From: Marinobacter arenosus
Lineage (GTDB): Bacteria; Pseudomonadota; Gammaproteobacteria; Pseudomonadales; Oleiphilaceae
Assembly (NCBI RefSeq): GCF_019264345.1
Contig: NZ_JAHVAO010000001.1
Location: 2,666,001 to 2,730,000, forward strand
Direction of reading: 5' to 3'
Length of the DNA: 64,000 nt
Under the pieces are notes generated by a model. The model had not been told where the DNA came from. It worked only from the letters and a program-made list of their open reading frames with translations, and did no database searches. The first letter of the stretch is position 1. Each line of letters begins with the position of its first letter. Below are positions 36,293 through 45,852 of this stretch, piece after piece. Position numbers and translations under genes: made by a program.

Positions 36293-37867
36293 ATGCGACA
36301 AAATCTCCCGGTTACCCAGCGTGAAATCAGGATGCGTCAGGGTGGGCGACTGATCACCACCACCGACCTCAAAGGGGTGATTACCTACTGCAACGAGGAA
36401 TTCGTTGAGATCAGCGGGTTTTCCCGAGAGGAGCTGATCGGACAGGCCCACAACATCATTCGTCACCCGGACATGCCGGGGCCAGTGTTCCAGGGTATGT
36501 GGGACTACCTCAAGGCGGGTCAAGCCTGGATGGGCGTCGTCAAGAACCGGGCCAAGAGCGGTGACCATTACTGGGTCAGCGCCTACGTGACGCCGATCCG
36601 TGAAAACGGTCGAACGGTGGGTTACGAGTCGGTTCGGGTTGAACCGACCCGGGAACAGGTGGCTCGGGCTGAAGCCCTGTATGCCCGCATCTCCGCCGGC
36701 AAATCGGTGCAGAGTGCCGGCAGCAGGGTGGCCGCGGCGCTCAGGTCCGGGTGGCCAATGTTGCTGTCCCTGGTGCTGAGTCTGGTAGCCCTCGGCTTCG
36801 ACCACACCTGGCTGGCGGCGGCGCTGGTGGTGATTGGCCATGCGCTTGGTGCCGGCCTGATCCTGAAGTCCGTGACCGGACGCCTTAATCGATTGCTTGA
36901 TCTGCGCCCCGATGCCTTCCGGGATCCGGTGGTTGCGCGCACCTACAGCAATGAAGATGGATTGTTCTCCCAAATGGGCCTGGTGCTGAAGAGCGAGGAG
37001 GCCCGAATCCGGACGGCACTGGCCCGCATCGACGACCAGGCCGAGCTGCTGTACGAGCAGGCCCGGGCCTCCTATGGCTACATCAGTGAGGGTGCCTCAG
37101 CCATCGCCCGTCAGCGCGCGGAAACCGATCAAACAGCGTCGGCCATCAATGAGATGACGGCCTCGATCCAGGAGGTTACGGAATCGGTTACCAACAACGC
37201 CCGGGAGGCGGAGGAAGCCAATCGCCTGGCCGGGGTCGGTAGCCAGCGCAGCTCCGAGGCCCTGGTGGCCATCGAGCAACTGGTTGGCCGGGTAAACGGG
37301 ATTGGGCAGAGCATCAGCAAGCTGGGGGAATCCACCAACAGCATTGGCGAGGCCGCGAGCCTGATCTCCGAGATTGCCGATCAGACCAACCTGCTGGCGC
37401 TGAACGCCGCCATCGAGGCGGCCCGTGCCGGCGAACAGGGTCGGGGCTTTGCCGTGGTGGCGGACGAAGTGCGCTCCCTTGCCCGTCGAACCCGGGAATC
37501 CACGGTTCGCATCCAGGACGTGATTGACGATTTTCGCCGACAGGTCGACTCGGCCGTGCAGGCAACACGGGATGGCGAAGCCGTGGCCAGTCAAGGCCTG
37601 GAAAAAGTTCGCGGGGCGGAGAGCTCCCTACGGGACATCGTGACTTCGATTGAAACCATCTCGGACAGCTTCATCAGCATGTCGGCGGCGTTCGAAGAGC
37701 AAAGTCAGGTGTCCGATGAGATCAATCAGCAGATCACCAACATTGCCGAGTTGGCGGATCACAGCGAGGAGCAGGCCGATGCGGCGAAAAAGAGCAGCGA
37801 TCACCTCAGCGGCATGTCCCGCGGCCTGAAAGACCTGGTCGCTCGCTTTATTAGCAAAAACGGCTAG
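36293..37867 (+). CDS. Aer-like methyl-accepting chemoreceptor with PAS domain
   Basis: A 524-residue chemoreceptor without a periplasmic domain. The N-terminal PAS domain (about residues 10-115) has the Aer pattern [19 protein letters not shown] and NIIRHPDMP, likely binding FAD and sensing redox or oxygen. Two short helices (about 148-195) anchor it. The signalling domain (about 250-520) has the conserved tip [20 protein letters not shown]. The start at 36293 follows GAAGG. It would feed CheA/CheW for energy taxis. Confidence 0.92.
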   Translation: MRQNLPVTQREIRMRQGGRLITTTDLKGVITYCNEEFVEISGFSREELIGQAHNIIRHPDMPGPVFQGMWDYLKAGQAWMGVVKNRAKSGDHYWVSAYVTPIRENGRTVGYESVRVEPTREQVARAEALYARISAGKSVQSAGSRVAAALRSGWPMLLSLVLSLVALGFDHTWLAAALVVIGHALGAGLILKSVTGRLNRLLDLRPDAFRDPVVARTYSNEDGLFSQMGLVLKSEEARIRTALARIDDQAELLYEQARASYGYISEGASAIARQRAETDQTASAINEMTASIQEVTESVTNNAREAEEANRLAGVGSQRSSEALVAIEQLVGRVNGIGQSISKLGESTNSIGEAASLISEIADQTNLLALNAAIEAARAGEQGRGFAVVADEVRSLARRTRESTVRIQDVIDDFRRQVDSAVQATRDGEAVASQGLEKVRGAESSLRDIVTSIETISDSFISMSAAFEEQSQVSDEINQQITNIAELADHSEEQADAAKKSSDHLSGMSRGLKDLVARFISKNG

Positions 37868-38031
37868 TTAGCTTTAACAGCTTTTAGCCGGGTCTCGGGT
37901 GGCCCGGCCCGATGCCCGGCCAGCGCTGGCATCATGCCGCCAGTGCTGGCAGAATCGCGCTCCAACAGGCTGGGATAACCCGGCCTTGGTCTTCATCTTC
38001 GATTCCTCAGACACACCCACAGGAAGCAATC

Positions 38032-39429
38032 ATGACTCAGTCCAATTCGGCTTCGGGCAATGGCGCAGGGGCTTCTCGCGGTCTCTGGTCATCCCGGTTG
38101 GCGTTCATTCTGGCCGCGACCGGTTCCGCGGTTGGTCTCGGCAACATCTGGAAGTTTCCCTACGTCACCGGTGAGAACGGCGGTGGTGCTTTCGTCCTGG
38201 TGTACCTGCTGTGCATTGCGGTGATCGGTATTCCGATCATGATGGCGGAAGTCTTCATTGGCCGGAACGGCCGGCACAACCCCATCACCAGTATGCGTCT
38301 GGTGGCCGAGCGCAATCTGAAGTCGCCGCTCTGGCGGGCATCGGCCGTCATCGGCATGATCGCCGCGTTTGTCATTCTGTCGTTCTATTCGGTAATCGGC
38401 GGCTGGTCAGCGTCTTACATTGAGCACGCCGCCATGGGCGACTTCACCGACGGTACCGCCGAATCCATCGGCGAACTGTTCGGTGGCCTGCTGGCCAGCC
38501 CCGGCCAGTTACTGATCTGGCACACCATCTTCATGGCGCTGGTGGTCTTGGTAGTGTCCCGTGGCCTCAAGGGTGGTCTGGAACGGGCGGCCACCATCCT
38601 GATGCCGGCGCTGTTCCTTCTGCTGCTGGCGGCGGTGGGCTACGCCACCACCACCGGGCATTTCGGCGAGGCGGTGAGCTTCCTGTTTACCCCGGACTTT
38701 GGCGCCTTGTCGATCAGCGGCGTGTTGATTGCCCTCGGCCATGCCTTCTTTACCCTGAGCCTGGGTATGGCCATCATGATGGCGTACGGATCCTACCTGG
38801 GCCGGGATGTGTCCATTGCCCGCACGGCGGTCAGTGTTGCGATCATGGACACCGCGGTCGCGCTGCTGGCGGGGCTGGCCATCTTCCCGGTGGTATTTGC
38901 CAACGGTCTGGAAGCCGGTGCCGGCCCGGGCCTGATTTTCCAGACCCTGCCCCTGGCGTTCGGCAACATGCCCATGGGCGGCCTGTTCGGCACGCTGTTC
39001 TTCGTGTTGCTGCTGTTTGCCGCCTGGACCTCCGGTATTTCCCTGCTGGAGCCCGTGGTTGAATGGGTGGAAGAGCGAACCAGCCTGGGTCGTTCCGGCA
39101 GCGCCGTTCTGGTGGGGGTGCTGTGCTGGTCCCTGGGCATTGCCTCGATTCTCTCGCTGAACATCTGGTCGGACGTGGCGCCACTGGGCATGTTCGAGCG
39201 GTTTGAGGGCAAGACCATTTTCGACCTGCTCGATTACGTCACCGCCAACATCATGCTGCCGCTGTCCGGCCTGCTCACCGCGGTCTTTGTCGGCTGGTTT
39301 GTCGCGAAAGAATCCCTCAAGCTGGATCTGTCGCTGGGGGGCGGTGCGTTTACCCTCTGGTACAACCTGATTCGTTTCGTCACCCCGGTTGCGGTCATCA
39401 TCGTGTTTGCCTATAACCTGATGGCCTGA
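38032..39429 (+). CDS. Neurotransmitter:sodium symporter (NSS) family transporter
   Basis: A 465-residue, 11- or 12-helix Na+-coupled symporter. The family signature is in helix 1 (ATGSAVGLGNIWKFPYVTGENGGGAFVLVY in outline, about residues 28-57), whose unwound centre binds Na+ and substrate. Bacterial members import amino acids. Start at 38032 follows AGGA. The 165-bp gap upstream holds overlapping inverted repeats around GCCAGCGCTGGC. It ends at a clear terminator. Confidence 0.93.
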   Translation: MTQSNSASGNGAGASRGLWSSRLAFILAATGSAVGLGNIWKFPYVTGENGGGAFVLVYLLCIAVIGIPIMMAEVFIGRNGRHNPITSMRLVAERNLKSPLWRASAVIGMIAAFVILSFYSVIGGWSASYIEHAAMGDFTDGTAESIGELFGGLLASPGQLLIWHTIFMALVVLVVSRGLKGGLERAATILMPALFLLLLAAVGYATTTGHFGEAVSFLFTPDFGALSISGVLIALGHAFFTLSLGMAIMMAYGSYLGRDVSIARTAVSVAIMDTAVALLAGLAIFPVVFANGLEAGAGPGLIFQTLPLAFGNMPMGGLFGTLFFVLLLFAAWTSGISLLEPVVEWVEERTSLGRSGSAVLVGVLCWSLGIASILSLNIWSDVAPLGMFERFEGKTIFDLLDYVTANIMLPLSGLLTAVFVGWFVAKESLKLDLSLGGGAFTLWYNLIRFVTPVAVIIVFAYNLMA

Positions 39430-39454
39430 CCCGGCGGAGGTTGTCGCCAGACAC

Positions 39455-39486
39455 AAACCCGGCTCCTGGTGAGCCGGGTTTTTTTT
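39455..39486 (+). terminator. Intrinsic terminator after the NSS gene
   Basis: AAACCCGGCTC, loop CTGGT, GAGCCGGGTTTTTTTT: a strong stem with a long T run on the plus strand. Confidence 0.93.
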
Positions 39487-39495
39487 ATGGCGGGC

Positions 39496-40092
39496 CTACG
39501 GTGACTGCGAGAAGGATCTCAGCAAGTCGAGGTGCGGCCGGACGGCCTCGATATCTTCCCTGGGGGCGTCCTTGGCACTCTCCATGGCGCTCATGGCGTT
39601 CTCCATCATGGCCCGCATCTGGGCTTTCTGGGCCTCGGTCAGGTGGGGGCTGTTATCGATCTCCTCCAGGGCCGAGGCTATCTCCTGCCGGGCCTGCGGG
39701 TTTTGCTGCTCCAGTTCAATCGCCATCCACGCCCGGTAGATCCGATCACCGGTGGTGCCCCATTCCTCGAGGTCGCTGAAGCCGTGCTCCTGGGCGATAT
39801 CCTCCAGTCGGGTATAGACAGGTTCGCCTTCCATCGACGACAGGGTGTCGGAAAAGATATGGGCGAAATCCGGCATCTCCGACTCCTGGTCGGCGGCCAT
39901 CTCATCGGTGAGTGCTTCGAACTCGGGTTCCAGGGACTCCGCGGCTTTCATGGTGTCAACGAACGCCTGGATGGTCTGTTCAGACAGATCGCGGGCCTGG
40001 GCAGGCAGGGACGCCAGCGTCAGAACAGCAATCAGTAACGGGGTCAGCAGGTGGGCCAGCGGGCTCTGGCGGTCGGGGTAGGGTTGAATCAT
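39496..40092 (-). CDS. Exported protein of unknown function
   Basis: A 198-residue protein with a signal peptide (LAHLLTPLLIAVLTLASLPAQARD). The mature part is acidic and helical, with Met-rich stretches (TEAQKAQMRAMMENAMSAMES). The ATG at 40092 follows GGAGAG, so 28 codons of the open frame upstream are dropped. No family is recognised. It is transcribed alone between the NSS symporter and the TRAP genes. Confidence 0.78.
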   Translation of the reverse strand: MIQPYPDRQSPLAHLLTPLLIAVLTLASLPAQARDLSEQTIQAFVDTMKAAESLEPEFEALTDEMAADQESEMPDFAHIFSDTLSSMEGEPVYTRLEDIAQEHGFSDLEEWGTTGDRIYRAWMAIELEQQNPQARQEIASALEEIDNSPHLTEAQKAQMRAMMENAMSAMESAKDAPREDIEAVRPHLDLLRSFSQSP

Positions 40093-40208
40093 GGGGACTC
40101 TCCTTGTTGGTCGGCCCCGGTTCCTTGAGTCCGGGGCCGTGACCTGAGAGTAATGCGTAGTTCGGAAATCTGCCACCCATAGGGGGACGGGGTGGCAGAT
40201 TCAGACCG

Positions 40209-41519
40209 TCAAAAGAACAGATCCGGTAACCAGGTCGCGATTTCCGGGAACACCATGATCAGTCCAAGCCCAACGATTTCCACGATGACGAACGGAATGA
40301 TCGACTTGTAGATGTCGGTCATGGTGATACCCGGCGGCACGATGCCTTTCAGGTAAAACAGGTTGAAGCCGAAGGGCGGTGTCATGTAGCCGATTTCCAT
40401 GTTGATCACGAACAGGATGCCGAACCAGATCGGATCGAACCCCAGGTTCTCCACGATGGGCATGAACACCGGCAGGGTGATCAGCATGATGCCGACCGGG
40501 TCCAGAACCATGGCCAGCAGGAACACGATCACCATCATCGCGATAATGATGCCCCAGGGTCCGCCCGGGATCAGGTTCATCAGGCTTTCAATCAGTTCCT
40601 GCGCGCCCATGCTCTGGTAGGCCGCACTGAACGCATGGGCGGCGAACAGAATCCACATGATCATGCCGGTGAGCTTGAAGGTGCGGATGGCCGCTTCCTG
40701 CATCACGCTCCACTTGAACTGGCGATAGACCGCGGCGGAAATGAGCGCCCCGAGTACGCCCATGGCAGCGGCCTCGGTCGGTGTGGTGATGCCGCCGATG
40801 ATGGAGCCAAGGACCATGATCACCACGCCGATGGGCAACAGAACCGCCCGCAGGGCGCGCAATTTCTCCGGCCAGCTCGCGCGTTCCTCTTCCGGCAGTG
40901 CGGGCGCCAGTTCCGGCTGCAGCTGGCAGCGCACCAGGATGTAAATGGCGGTGAGCACCATCAGCAGTATCCCGGGCATGATGCCGGCGGCGAACATCTG
41001 GCCGACCGACACACCGGTGATCAGGGCGTACAGGATCATCAGGATGCTGGGCGGGATCAGGATGCCCCAGCCACCGCCGGTGTTGATCACGCCCAGGGCC
41101 ATGCTGCGGTCATAGCCGCGCTCCAGCATCGATGGCAGGGCGATCGTGCCCATGGCGACCACGGCCGCGCCACTGATGCCCACCATGGCAGCAAACACCG
41201 CGCAGATAATCAGGGTACCCAGCGCCAGTCCGCCCCGGAGGCCGCCGCACCAGAGGTGCATCATGCGATACAGGTCCCGGGCTACCCCGGTGCGTTCCAG
41301 CACCATGGCCATGAACACGAACAGCGGGATGGCCACCAGCGTAAAGCTGCCCATGGTGCCCCAGATCTGGGAGGCCACCATATAGAAGGAGTCAAAGCCC
41401 CAGGTGAAATACAGGAACACCACGGAGACGCCACCCAGCACGAATGCCAGTGGCAGTCCCAGCAGCAGGAAAAACAGCAGGGCGCCAAAGAACAGCAGGG
41501 TCAGGACTTCAATGCTCAC
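40209..41519 (-). CDS. dctM: TRAP transporter large permease (DctM/SiaM type)
   Basis: A 436-residue, about 12-helix membrane subunit that carries the substrate across with Na+. TRAP-M features are seen: LLGLPLAFVLGGVSVVFLY, SGAAVVAMGTIALPSML, NTGGGWGILIPPSILMILYA and PVGIMLITLPVFMPI. The start is GTG overlapping the dctQ stop (GTGA). With dctQ and dctP it forms a complete high-affinity carboxylate importer, placed beside the acyl-CoA genes. Confidence 0.93.
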   Translation of the reverse strand: MSIEVLTLLFFGALLFFLLLGLPLAFVLGGVSVVFLYFTWGFDSFYMVASQIWGTMGSFTLVAIPLFVFMAMVLERTGVARDLYRMMHLWCGGLRGGLALGTLIICAVFAAMVGISGAAVVAMGTIALPSMLERGYDRSMALGVINTGGGWGILIPPSILMILYALITGVSVGQMFAAGIMPGILLMVLTAIYILVRCQLQPELAPALPEEERASWPEKLRALRAVLLPIGVVIMVLGSIIGGITTPTEAAAMGVLGALISAAVYRQFKWSVMQEAAIRTFKLTGMIMWILFAAHAFSAAYQSMGAQELIESLMNLIPGGPWGIIIAMMVIVFLLAMVLDPVGIMLITLPVFMPIVENLGFDPIWFGILFVINMEIGYMTPPFGFNLFYLKGIVPPGITMTDIYKSIIPFVIVEIVGLGLIMVFPEIATWLPDLFF

Positions 41520-42061
41520 AGCTGTTCTCCTTCGGACTCACCCGCGTCCGGCGTGTAGTAATCCAGGTCGAACGCCACGGCTATGTCTTCCAGCAGCTTG
41601 ACCAACCCCTGCAGGACCAGCAGGCCAGTGCCCAGGGGGATGGCGAGCTTCACCGGCCAGATCGGCGGATTCCAGGCCGAGTAGGAGGTTTCCCAGCTGG
41701 ACATGGATTCCTGGGCCATGTCGATCCCGAACCACAGCAGGGCCAGGGTAAAAATGAAGAACACCAGTGACGTGAACATATCCATGAGCGCCCGCTTGCG
41801 CGGCGTCAGGTGGGAATGCAGCAGGTCGACGTTCACGTGCCCGCGATGGGCCATGATGTAACCGCCGGACATCACCGCGTAGATTCCGAACAGCATCTGG
41901 GTCAGCTCGTTGGTCCAGACCGTGGGCGAGTTGAGCAGGTAGCGAAAGCCAACCTCCAGCAACAGAAACGCGAACATGGCGAAAATGAGGAGGGCTATCC
42001 ATCGCCCGACGAAATCATTGAGACGGGTGACCCCTCTCATGAATGCGGTCAACACACCCAT
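41516..42061 (-). CDS. dctQ: TRAP transporter small permease (DctQ type)
   Basis: A 181-residue protein with four helices. Family marks are WTNELTQMLFGIYAVMSGGYIMAHRGHVNVDLL in outline (about residues 48-80). The ATG at 42061 has GGAG 8 nt upstream; a TTG 13 codons earlier is rejected because it lies inside the terminator stem-loop. It pairs with DctM. Confidence 0.92.
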   Translation of the reverse strand: MGVLTAFMRGVTRLNDFVGRWIALLIFAMFAFLLLEVGFRYLLNSPTVWTNELTQMLFGIYAVMSGGYIMAHRGHVNVDLLHSHLTPRKRALMDMFTSLVFFIFTLALLWFGIDMAQESMSSWETSYSAWNPPIWPVKLAIPLGTGLLVLQGLVKLLEDIAVAFDLDYYTPDAGESEGEQL

Positions 42062-42098
42062 GGCTTTCTCCAGAAGGACGGTGATTGTAATCGGAGGC

Positions 42099-42127
42099 AA
42101 AAAAGCCGGAGACGCGATGCTCCGGCC
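42099..42127 (-). terminator. Internal terminator between dctP and dctQ
   Basis: GCCGGAG-CATCGCGT-CTCCGGC-TTTTTT on the minus strand. It should stop many transcripts after dctP, so that binding protein is made in excess over the permease. Confidence 0.85.
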
Positions 42128-42151
42128 TGTTTTGTGCTCGGTGCGCGGGGC

Positions 42152-43198
42152 TTACAGGTAGCCCAGCTCGGCCAGGTAGTCTTTCAGCATGGCCAGCGCC
42201 TTCTTGGCGTTGTCGCTGCGCTTGGCTTCCTCGTCCCACATTTTCTGGGCGGTCTGCACCAGCTTGTCCTGAACGTCGTCCGGCAGCACATTGACTTCAA
42301 CGCCTTGCTCGGCAATCGCCTTGGCCAGAGTGATGCGTTCCTTGTACTGGTACTCGTTGGTGCGGATCCAGAACTGCTCCTGCAGAGTGTCCTTGACGAT
42401 TTTCTGCATGTCTTCCGGCAGCTTGTCGAGCGCTTTCTGGCTGACAATGATCGCGTCGGTGCCGGCGATGTTCAGGGCCGGCTGGACGTGGTACTTGGCG
42501 ACTTCGTAAAGCCCCATGCTGAACGCGCCCTGTGAGGCTCCCCAGTGGGCGCCGTCGACAATGCCGGAATCCAGCGCGGAGTAGAGCTCACCACCCGGTA
42601 TGTAGGAGGCGGCCGCACCCGCTTCGGTCAGGAAGGTCTGCAGTGCGCCGGACGAACGGATCTTCAGGCTGGTGAAGTCGTCCCAGCTATTGATCGGCTT
42701 CTTCACCACCATCTCGGTCGGGTAGACCTTGTCAGTGGCCCAGTAGACACCATGCTCGGCAGCCTCTTCCCGAAGCATTTGCTCGAAGCCCAGGTTCTGG
42801 TGGAAGTAAGCGGCCTCCCAGACATTGCGGAAGGCGAACGGCAGACCGGAGGCAATGCCGGCAAGGGAAACCTTGTCCTGGGCGTAGGCCGGAGAAATGG
42901 TGCCCATCTCGAGAATGCCGCGGCTGACGGCGTTAAAGGTTTCCTTGGCCTTGAACAGGGCGCCGGCTTCGTAAAGCTTGAGCTTCAGGCGTCCGTCGGT
43001 GCGCTCATCCAGAACCCGCTGAAGCCGTTCGAGGCTGTCGGTGTAGGAGCTGCTGGAGCCCGGCCAGTGGGATTGCACCTTCCAGGTATAGGTGTCCTGG
43101 GCAACGGCCGGGCCGGCGCTCAGGGCAGCGGAAAGTCCCAGGGTCAGGGCCGACGCGTAAACGGTCAGGGTTTTGCGGGCATGTGCAAAAAGAGTCAT
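42152..43198 (-). CDS. dctP: TRAP transporter substrate-binding protein (DctP type)
   Basis: A 348-residue periplasmic binding protein. The signal peptide ends AVAQD. The mature part has the DctP fold with YTWKVQSHWPGSSSSYTDSLERL, the region around KIRSSG with the Arg that holds the ligand carboxylate, and ALDSGIVDGAHWG. The SHWP-type start resembles TRAP proteins for keto or aromatic acids, but the ligand is unknown. The ATG at 43198 follows GAGG. Placement next to an enoyl-CoA hydratase and acyl-CoA ligase suggests an organic acid that is then activated to its CoA ester. Confidence 0.9.
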   Translation of the reverse strand: MTLFAHARKTLTVYASALTLGLSAALSAGPAVAQDTYTWKVQSHWPGSSSSYTDSLERLQRVLDERTDGRLKLKLYEAGALFKAKETFNAVSRGILEMGTISPAYAQDKVSLAGIASGLPFAFRNVWEAAYFHQNLGFEQMLREEAAEHGVYWATDKVYPTEMVVKKPINSWDDFTSLKIRSSGALQTFLTEAGAAASYIPGGELYSALDSGIVDGAHWGASQGAFSMGLYEVAKYHVQPALNIAGTDAIIVSQKALDKLPEDMQKIVKDTLQEQFWIRTNEYQYKERITLAKAIAEQGVEVNVLPDDVQDKLVQTAQKMWDEEAKRSDNAKKALAMLKDYLAELGYL

Positions 43199-43361
43199 GA
43201 CGGGCCTCATTCGTTGTTGTAGTGGAGTCTTTTTGAGTTTCACTGTGCAGAATTGATAACTGCATGGTGAATTTATGTTCTCTGAATCTATCACAAGATT
43301 GGTCGTTTGCAATAGGATGTTTGGCGGCGACAACCCAAAACTGTGTCAGAAGGATAGCCCA

Positions 43362-44102
43362 ATGATCGATGTCCAGCAGGCCGACGGCGTTCTCCATCTC
43401 GTGATCAACCGTCCGGACAAGAAGAACGCGCTGACCCGCAGCATGTATGAGGCTCTGGCCACTGCCGTGAACGGTGCCAACGAGGATTCGCAGGTCAGTG
43501 CCATGGTTATTTCGGGGGCCGGAGCCGTGTTCACCGCCGGTAACGATCTGGATGATTTTCGCGCCCGCGCCACGGATGACAACCCCAGGCCGTCGGCGGG
43601 ACTGGCGTTCATCGAAACCCTCATGAACTGCGATATCCCGGTGATTGCCGCCGTTGAAGGGCTGGCCATTGGTATCGGCACCACCATGCTGCTGCATTGC
43701 GATACCGTAATCTCGGCCCGGAGCGCCACCTACAAGACCGCGTTCGTTGATCTCGGGCTGGTGCCGGAAGCGGCGTCGACGGTGACCATGACGCTGCATC
43801 TGGGCGCCCGTCGGGCGGCCGACCTGTTATTGCTCGGTGAAGTGCTCAACGGTGACGAGGCCCGGGAGTGCGGGCTGGCCAGCCGGGTGGTGGAGGATGG
43901 CACCGCTGTGGCAGAAGCGCTGGCGCTGGCCCAACGGCTCGCCAGCAAGCCGCGGGAGGCCCTGAGGGCCAGCAAACGCCTGATGCGCGCGCCCTGGCGG
44001 GAACAGATCAAGGCGGCGCTGGAACGGGAGCGGGCCGTATTCTCCGAGCGACTCCGGTCGGACGACTGCCGGGCCGCACTGGACCGACTGGCCCGACGGT
44101 GA
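43362..44102 (+). CDS. Enoyl-CoA hydratase/isomerase family protein
   Basis: A 246-residue crotonase-fold enzyme. Oxyanion-hole segments are NKKNALT-like NRPDKKNALT (about 19-28) and SGAGAVFTAGNDLDDF (about 50-65). In the second hydratase Glu region it reads FVDLGLVPEAAS, so one acidic residue is kept (Glu in VPEAA). It could be a hydratase or a delta3-delta2 isomerase. The start at 43362 follows AGGA, dropping 29 codons. It is convergent with the acyl-CoA ligase gene (3 bp apart). Confidence 0.88.
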   Translation: MIDVQQADGVLHLVINRPDKKNALTRSMYEALATAVNGANEDSQVSAMVISGAGAVFTAGNDLDDFRARATDDNPRPSAGLAFIETLMNCDIPVIAAVEGLAIGIGTTMLLHCDTVISARSATYKTAFVDLGLVPEAASTVTMTLHLGARRAADLLLLGEVLNGDEARECGLASRVVEDGTAVAEALALAQRLASKPREALRASKRLMRAPWREQIKAALERERAVFSERLRSDDCRAALDRLARR

Positions 44103-44105
44103 CCG

Positions 44106-45707
44106 TCAGTGCGTGTTTCTGTCCCAGTAAGGAGCGCGCAGCTCCCGTTTGAGCACCTTGCCGATGGTTGAGCGCGGCAGCTCCTCCCGGAACTCGAGGC
44201 GGGCCAGACGCTGGGACTTGCCCAGCCGTTCATTGGCCCAGTCGAGGATGTCGGCCACGCTCTCGGTGTACCCGGGGCGCCTTACCACCAGTCCCAGCGG
44301 GGTTTCGCCCCAGTGCTCACTGGGAATCCCGATGACCGCGGCATCCGCCACGGCCGGATGGGTCAGGAGCACGTTCTCCAGATCCACCGCGTAGATGTTG
44401 AACCCCCCGGAAATGATCATGTCCTTGCGACGGTCGAGAATGTAGACGAAGCCGTCCTCGTCTATGCGTCCCATATCGCCGCTGCGGTAGAAAATCTCGC
44501 CTTCCGGGCTGGTCCACAGCATCTCCTGCGTCTGTTCGGGCCGGTTGATGTAGCCGCGCATCATCGAGATGGCGCGCCCGACAATCTCGCCAATCTCGCC
44601 CTGCCCCAGTTCCCGGCCTGCCTCGTCAATCACTCGTACCTCGGCGCCTTCGGTGGGCGTTCCTACCGACTCCCACTTGTCCGGGTGGGCGGCACAGTCC
44701 AGACAGGTGGAAATGCCGCCCTCGGTCAGGCCATAGACTTCCCGGATGTTGCCGGGCCAGCGGGCCATGGCATCGGCGATGATCTCGGCCCGTAAGGGCG
44801 CACTGGTGCAGAGTTTCAAGCGGTAGCTGGACAGGTCAAACCGGTCGAAATCCGGTTCGGCCAGGATGCGCTGGTACTGCACCGGGACCAGCATGGCGTG
44901 GGTGACCCGGTGCTGCTCCGACAGCTCCAGGAACCGGTGCGCGTTGAATTTCGCCATCAGGACCAGGGTGCCGCCGTAGAAGAGGGTCGGCAACACCGAC
45001 ACCAGGGTGGTGTTGGAGTACAGCGGGGTGGAAACCAGGTTGATGGCATCGCCGTCCAGACCGAACCGGCTCATGCGCCGGATCTGGCGCTGGCGGAACC
45101 GGTAGTCGTGCAGGATGCCCTTGGGCGTGCCGGTGGTGCCGGAGCTGTAGATGATATTGAAGGGATCGTCCAGGGTGACGGGCGCCGGCGCAGGGGTTGC
45201 AGAGGCGCCGTTCAGCCACTCAGTGAGACCGGGACCGATGCCCTCACCGTTGCCGCAGAGCGCCAGAATGCGACTGTCGTCCAGGCTCGTCAGCTGGGAC
45301 CGAAAGGCCTGCAACAGCTCGGCATTTTTGGGGGAGACGAACAGGAACCGGGCCTCGCAGTCCGCCAGCATCAGGGTCAGCGAGTCTGAACTCGCCATGC
45401 CGGACAGCGGCACCATACACCCGCCCGCCACCAATGTGCCCAGGTACAGCGCGACATAGTCCGCGCTGTTCTCGGACAGGGCCGCGACCGACTGGCCCGG
45501 TTCGAGCCCGGCCTCCCGGAGGCGGTTGGCAATCCGGTTGACCCGGTCCATCAGGTCGCGCCAACTGACGGTCTCCCGCTCGTCAATGAGCGCGGGTTGG
45601 TCGCCCCGCTGCGTGGCGTGCGTCTGAATCTGGTGTCCGATGGGGGTCAGGGTTTCCCCGGCCTCCGCGGGTGCATAGACGGGCATCGATTGCATGTTGT
45701 TTTTCAT
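44106..45707 (-). CDS. AMP-dependent acyl-CoA ligase (first)
   Basis: A 533-residue ANL-family enzyme that activates a carboxylic acid with ATP and CoA. P-loop YSSGTTGTPKG (about residues 189-199), YGLTEGG, SGDMG and the C-terminal hinge DRRKDMIISGGFNIYAVDLE are intact, and the catalytic Lys is in STIGKVLKREL near the end. No membrane segment. Diverges from the SDR operon at 45853; substrate not predictable, but the TRAP importer next door may supply it. Confidence 0.92.
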   Translation of the reverse strand: MKNNMQSMPVYAPAEAGETLTPIGHQIQTHATQRGDQPALIDERETVSWRDLMDRVNRIANRLREAGLEPGQSVAALSENSADYVALYLGTLVAGGCMVPLSGMASSDSLTLMLADCEARFLFVSPKNAELLQAFRSQLTSLDDSRILALCGNGEGIGPGLTEWLNGASATPAPAPVTLDDPFNIIYSSGTTGTPKGILHDYRFRQRQIRRMSRFGLDGDAINLVSTPLYSNTTLVSVLPTLFYGGTLVLMAKFNAHRFLELSEQHRVTHAMLVPVQYQRILAEPDFDRFDLSSYRLKLCTSAPLRAEIIADAMARWPGNIREVYGLTEGGISTCLDCAAHPDKWESVGTPTEGAEVRVIDEAGRELGQGEIGEIVGRAISMMRGYINRPEQTQEMLWTSPEGEIFYRSGDMGRIDEDGFVYILDRRKDMIISGGFNIYAVDLENVLLTHPAVADAAVIGIPSEHWGETPLGLVVRRPGYTESVADILDWANERLGKSQRLARLEFREELPRSTIGKVLKRELRAPYWDRNTH

Positions 45708-45763
45708 TTTCTGCCGCTCCGGTGCTATGGTGTTTTATCTAGTGAAATTACCTTTCGAATATA

Positions 45764-45792
45764 TTGACTCAAAACCGGAAGGCGTGACAAAT
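45764..45792 (+). promoter_or_regulatory. Candidate sigma70 promoter of the SDR-ACAD operon
   Basis: TTGACT, a 17-bp spacer and ACAAAT lie about 60 bp before the first SDR start codon. The -35 is good and the -10 is weak. Confidence 0.45.
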
Positions 45793-45852
45793 TAATGAGC
45801 AAGCTAAAACCGCCAAGACAAAAACAATGCAGACACATGAGGGGTAAGTGGC

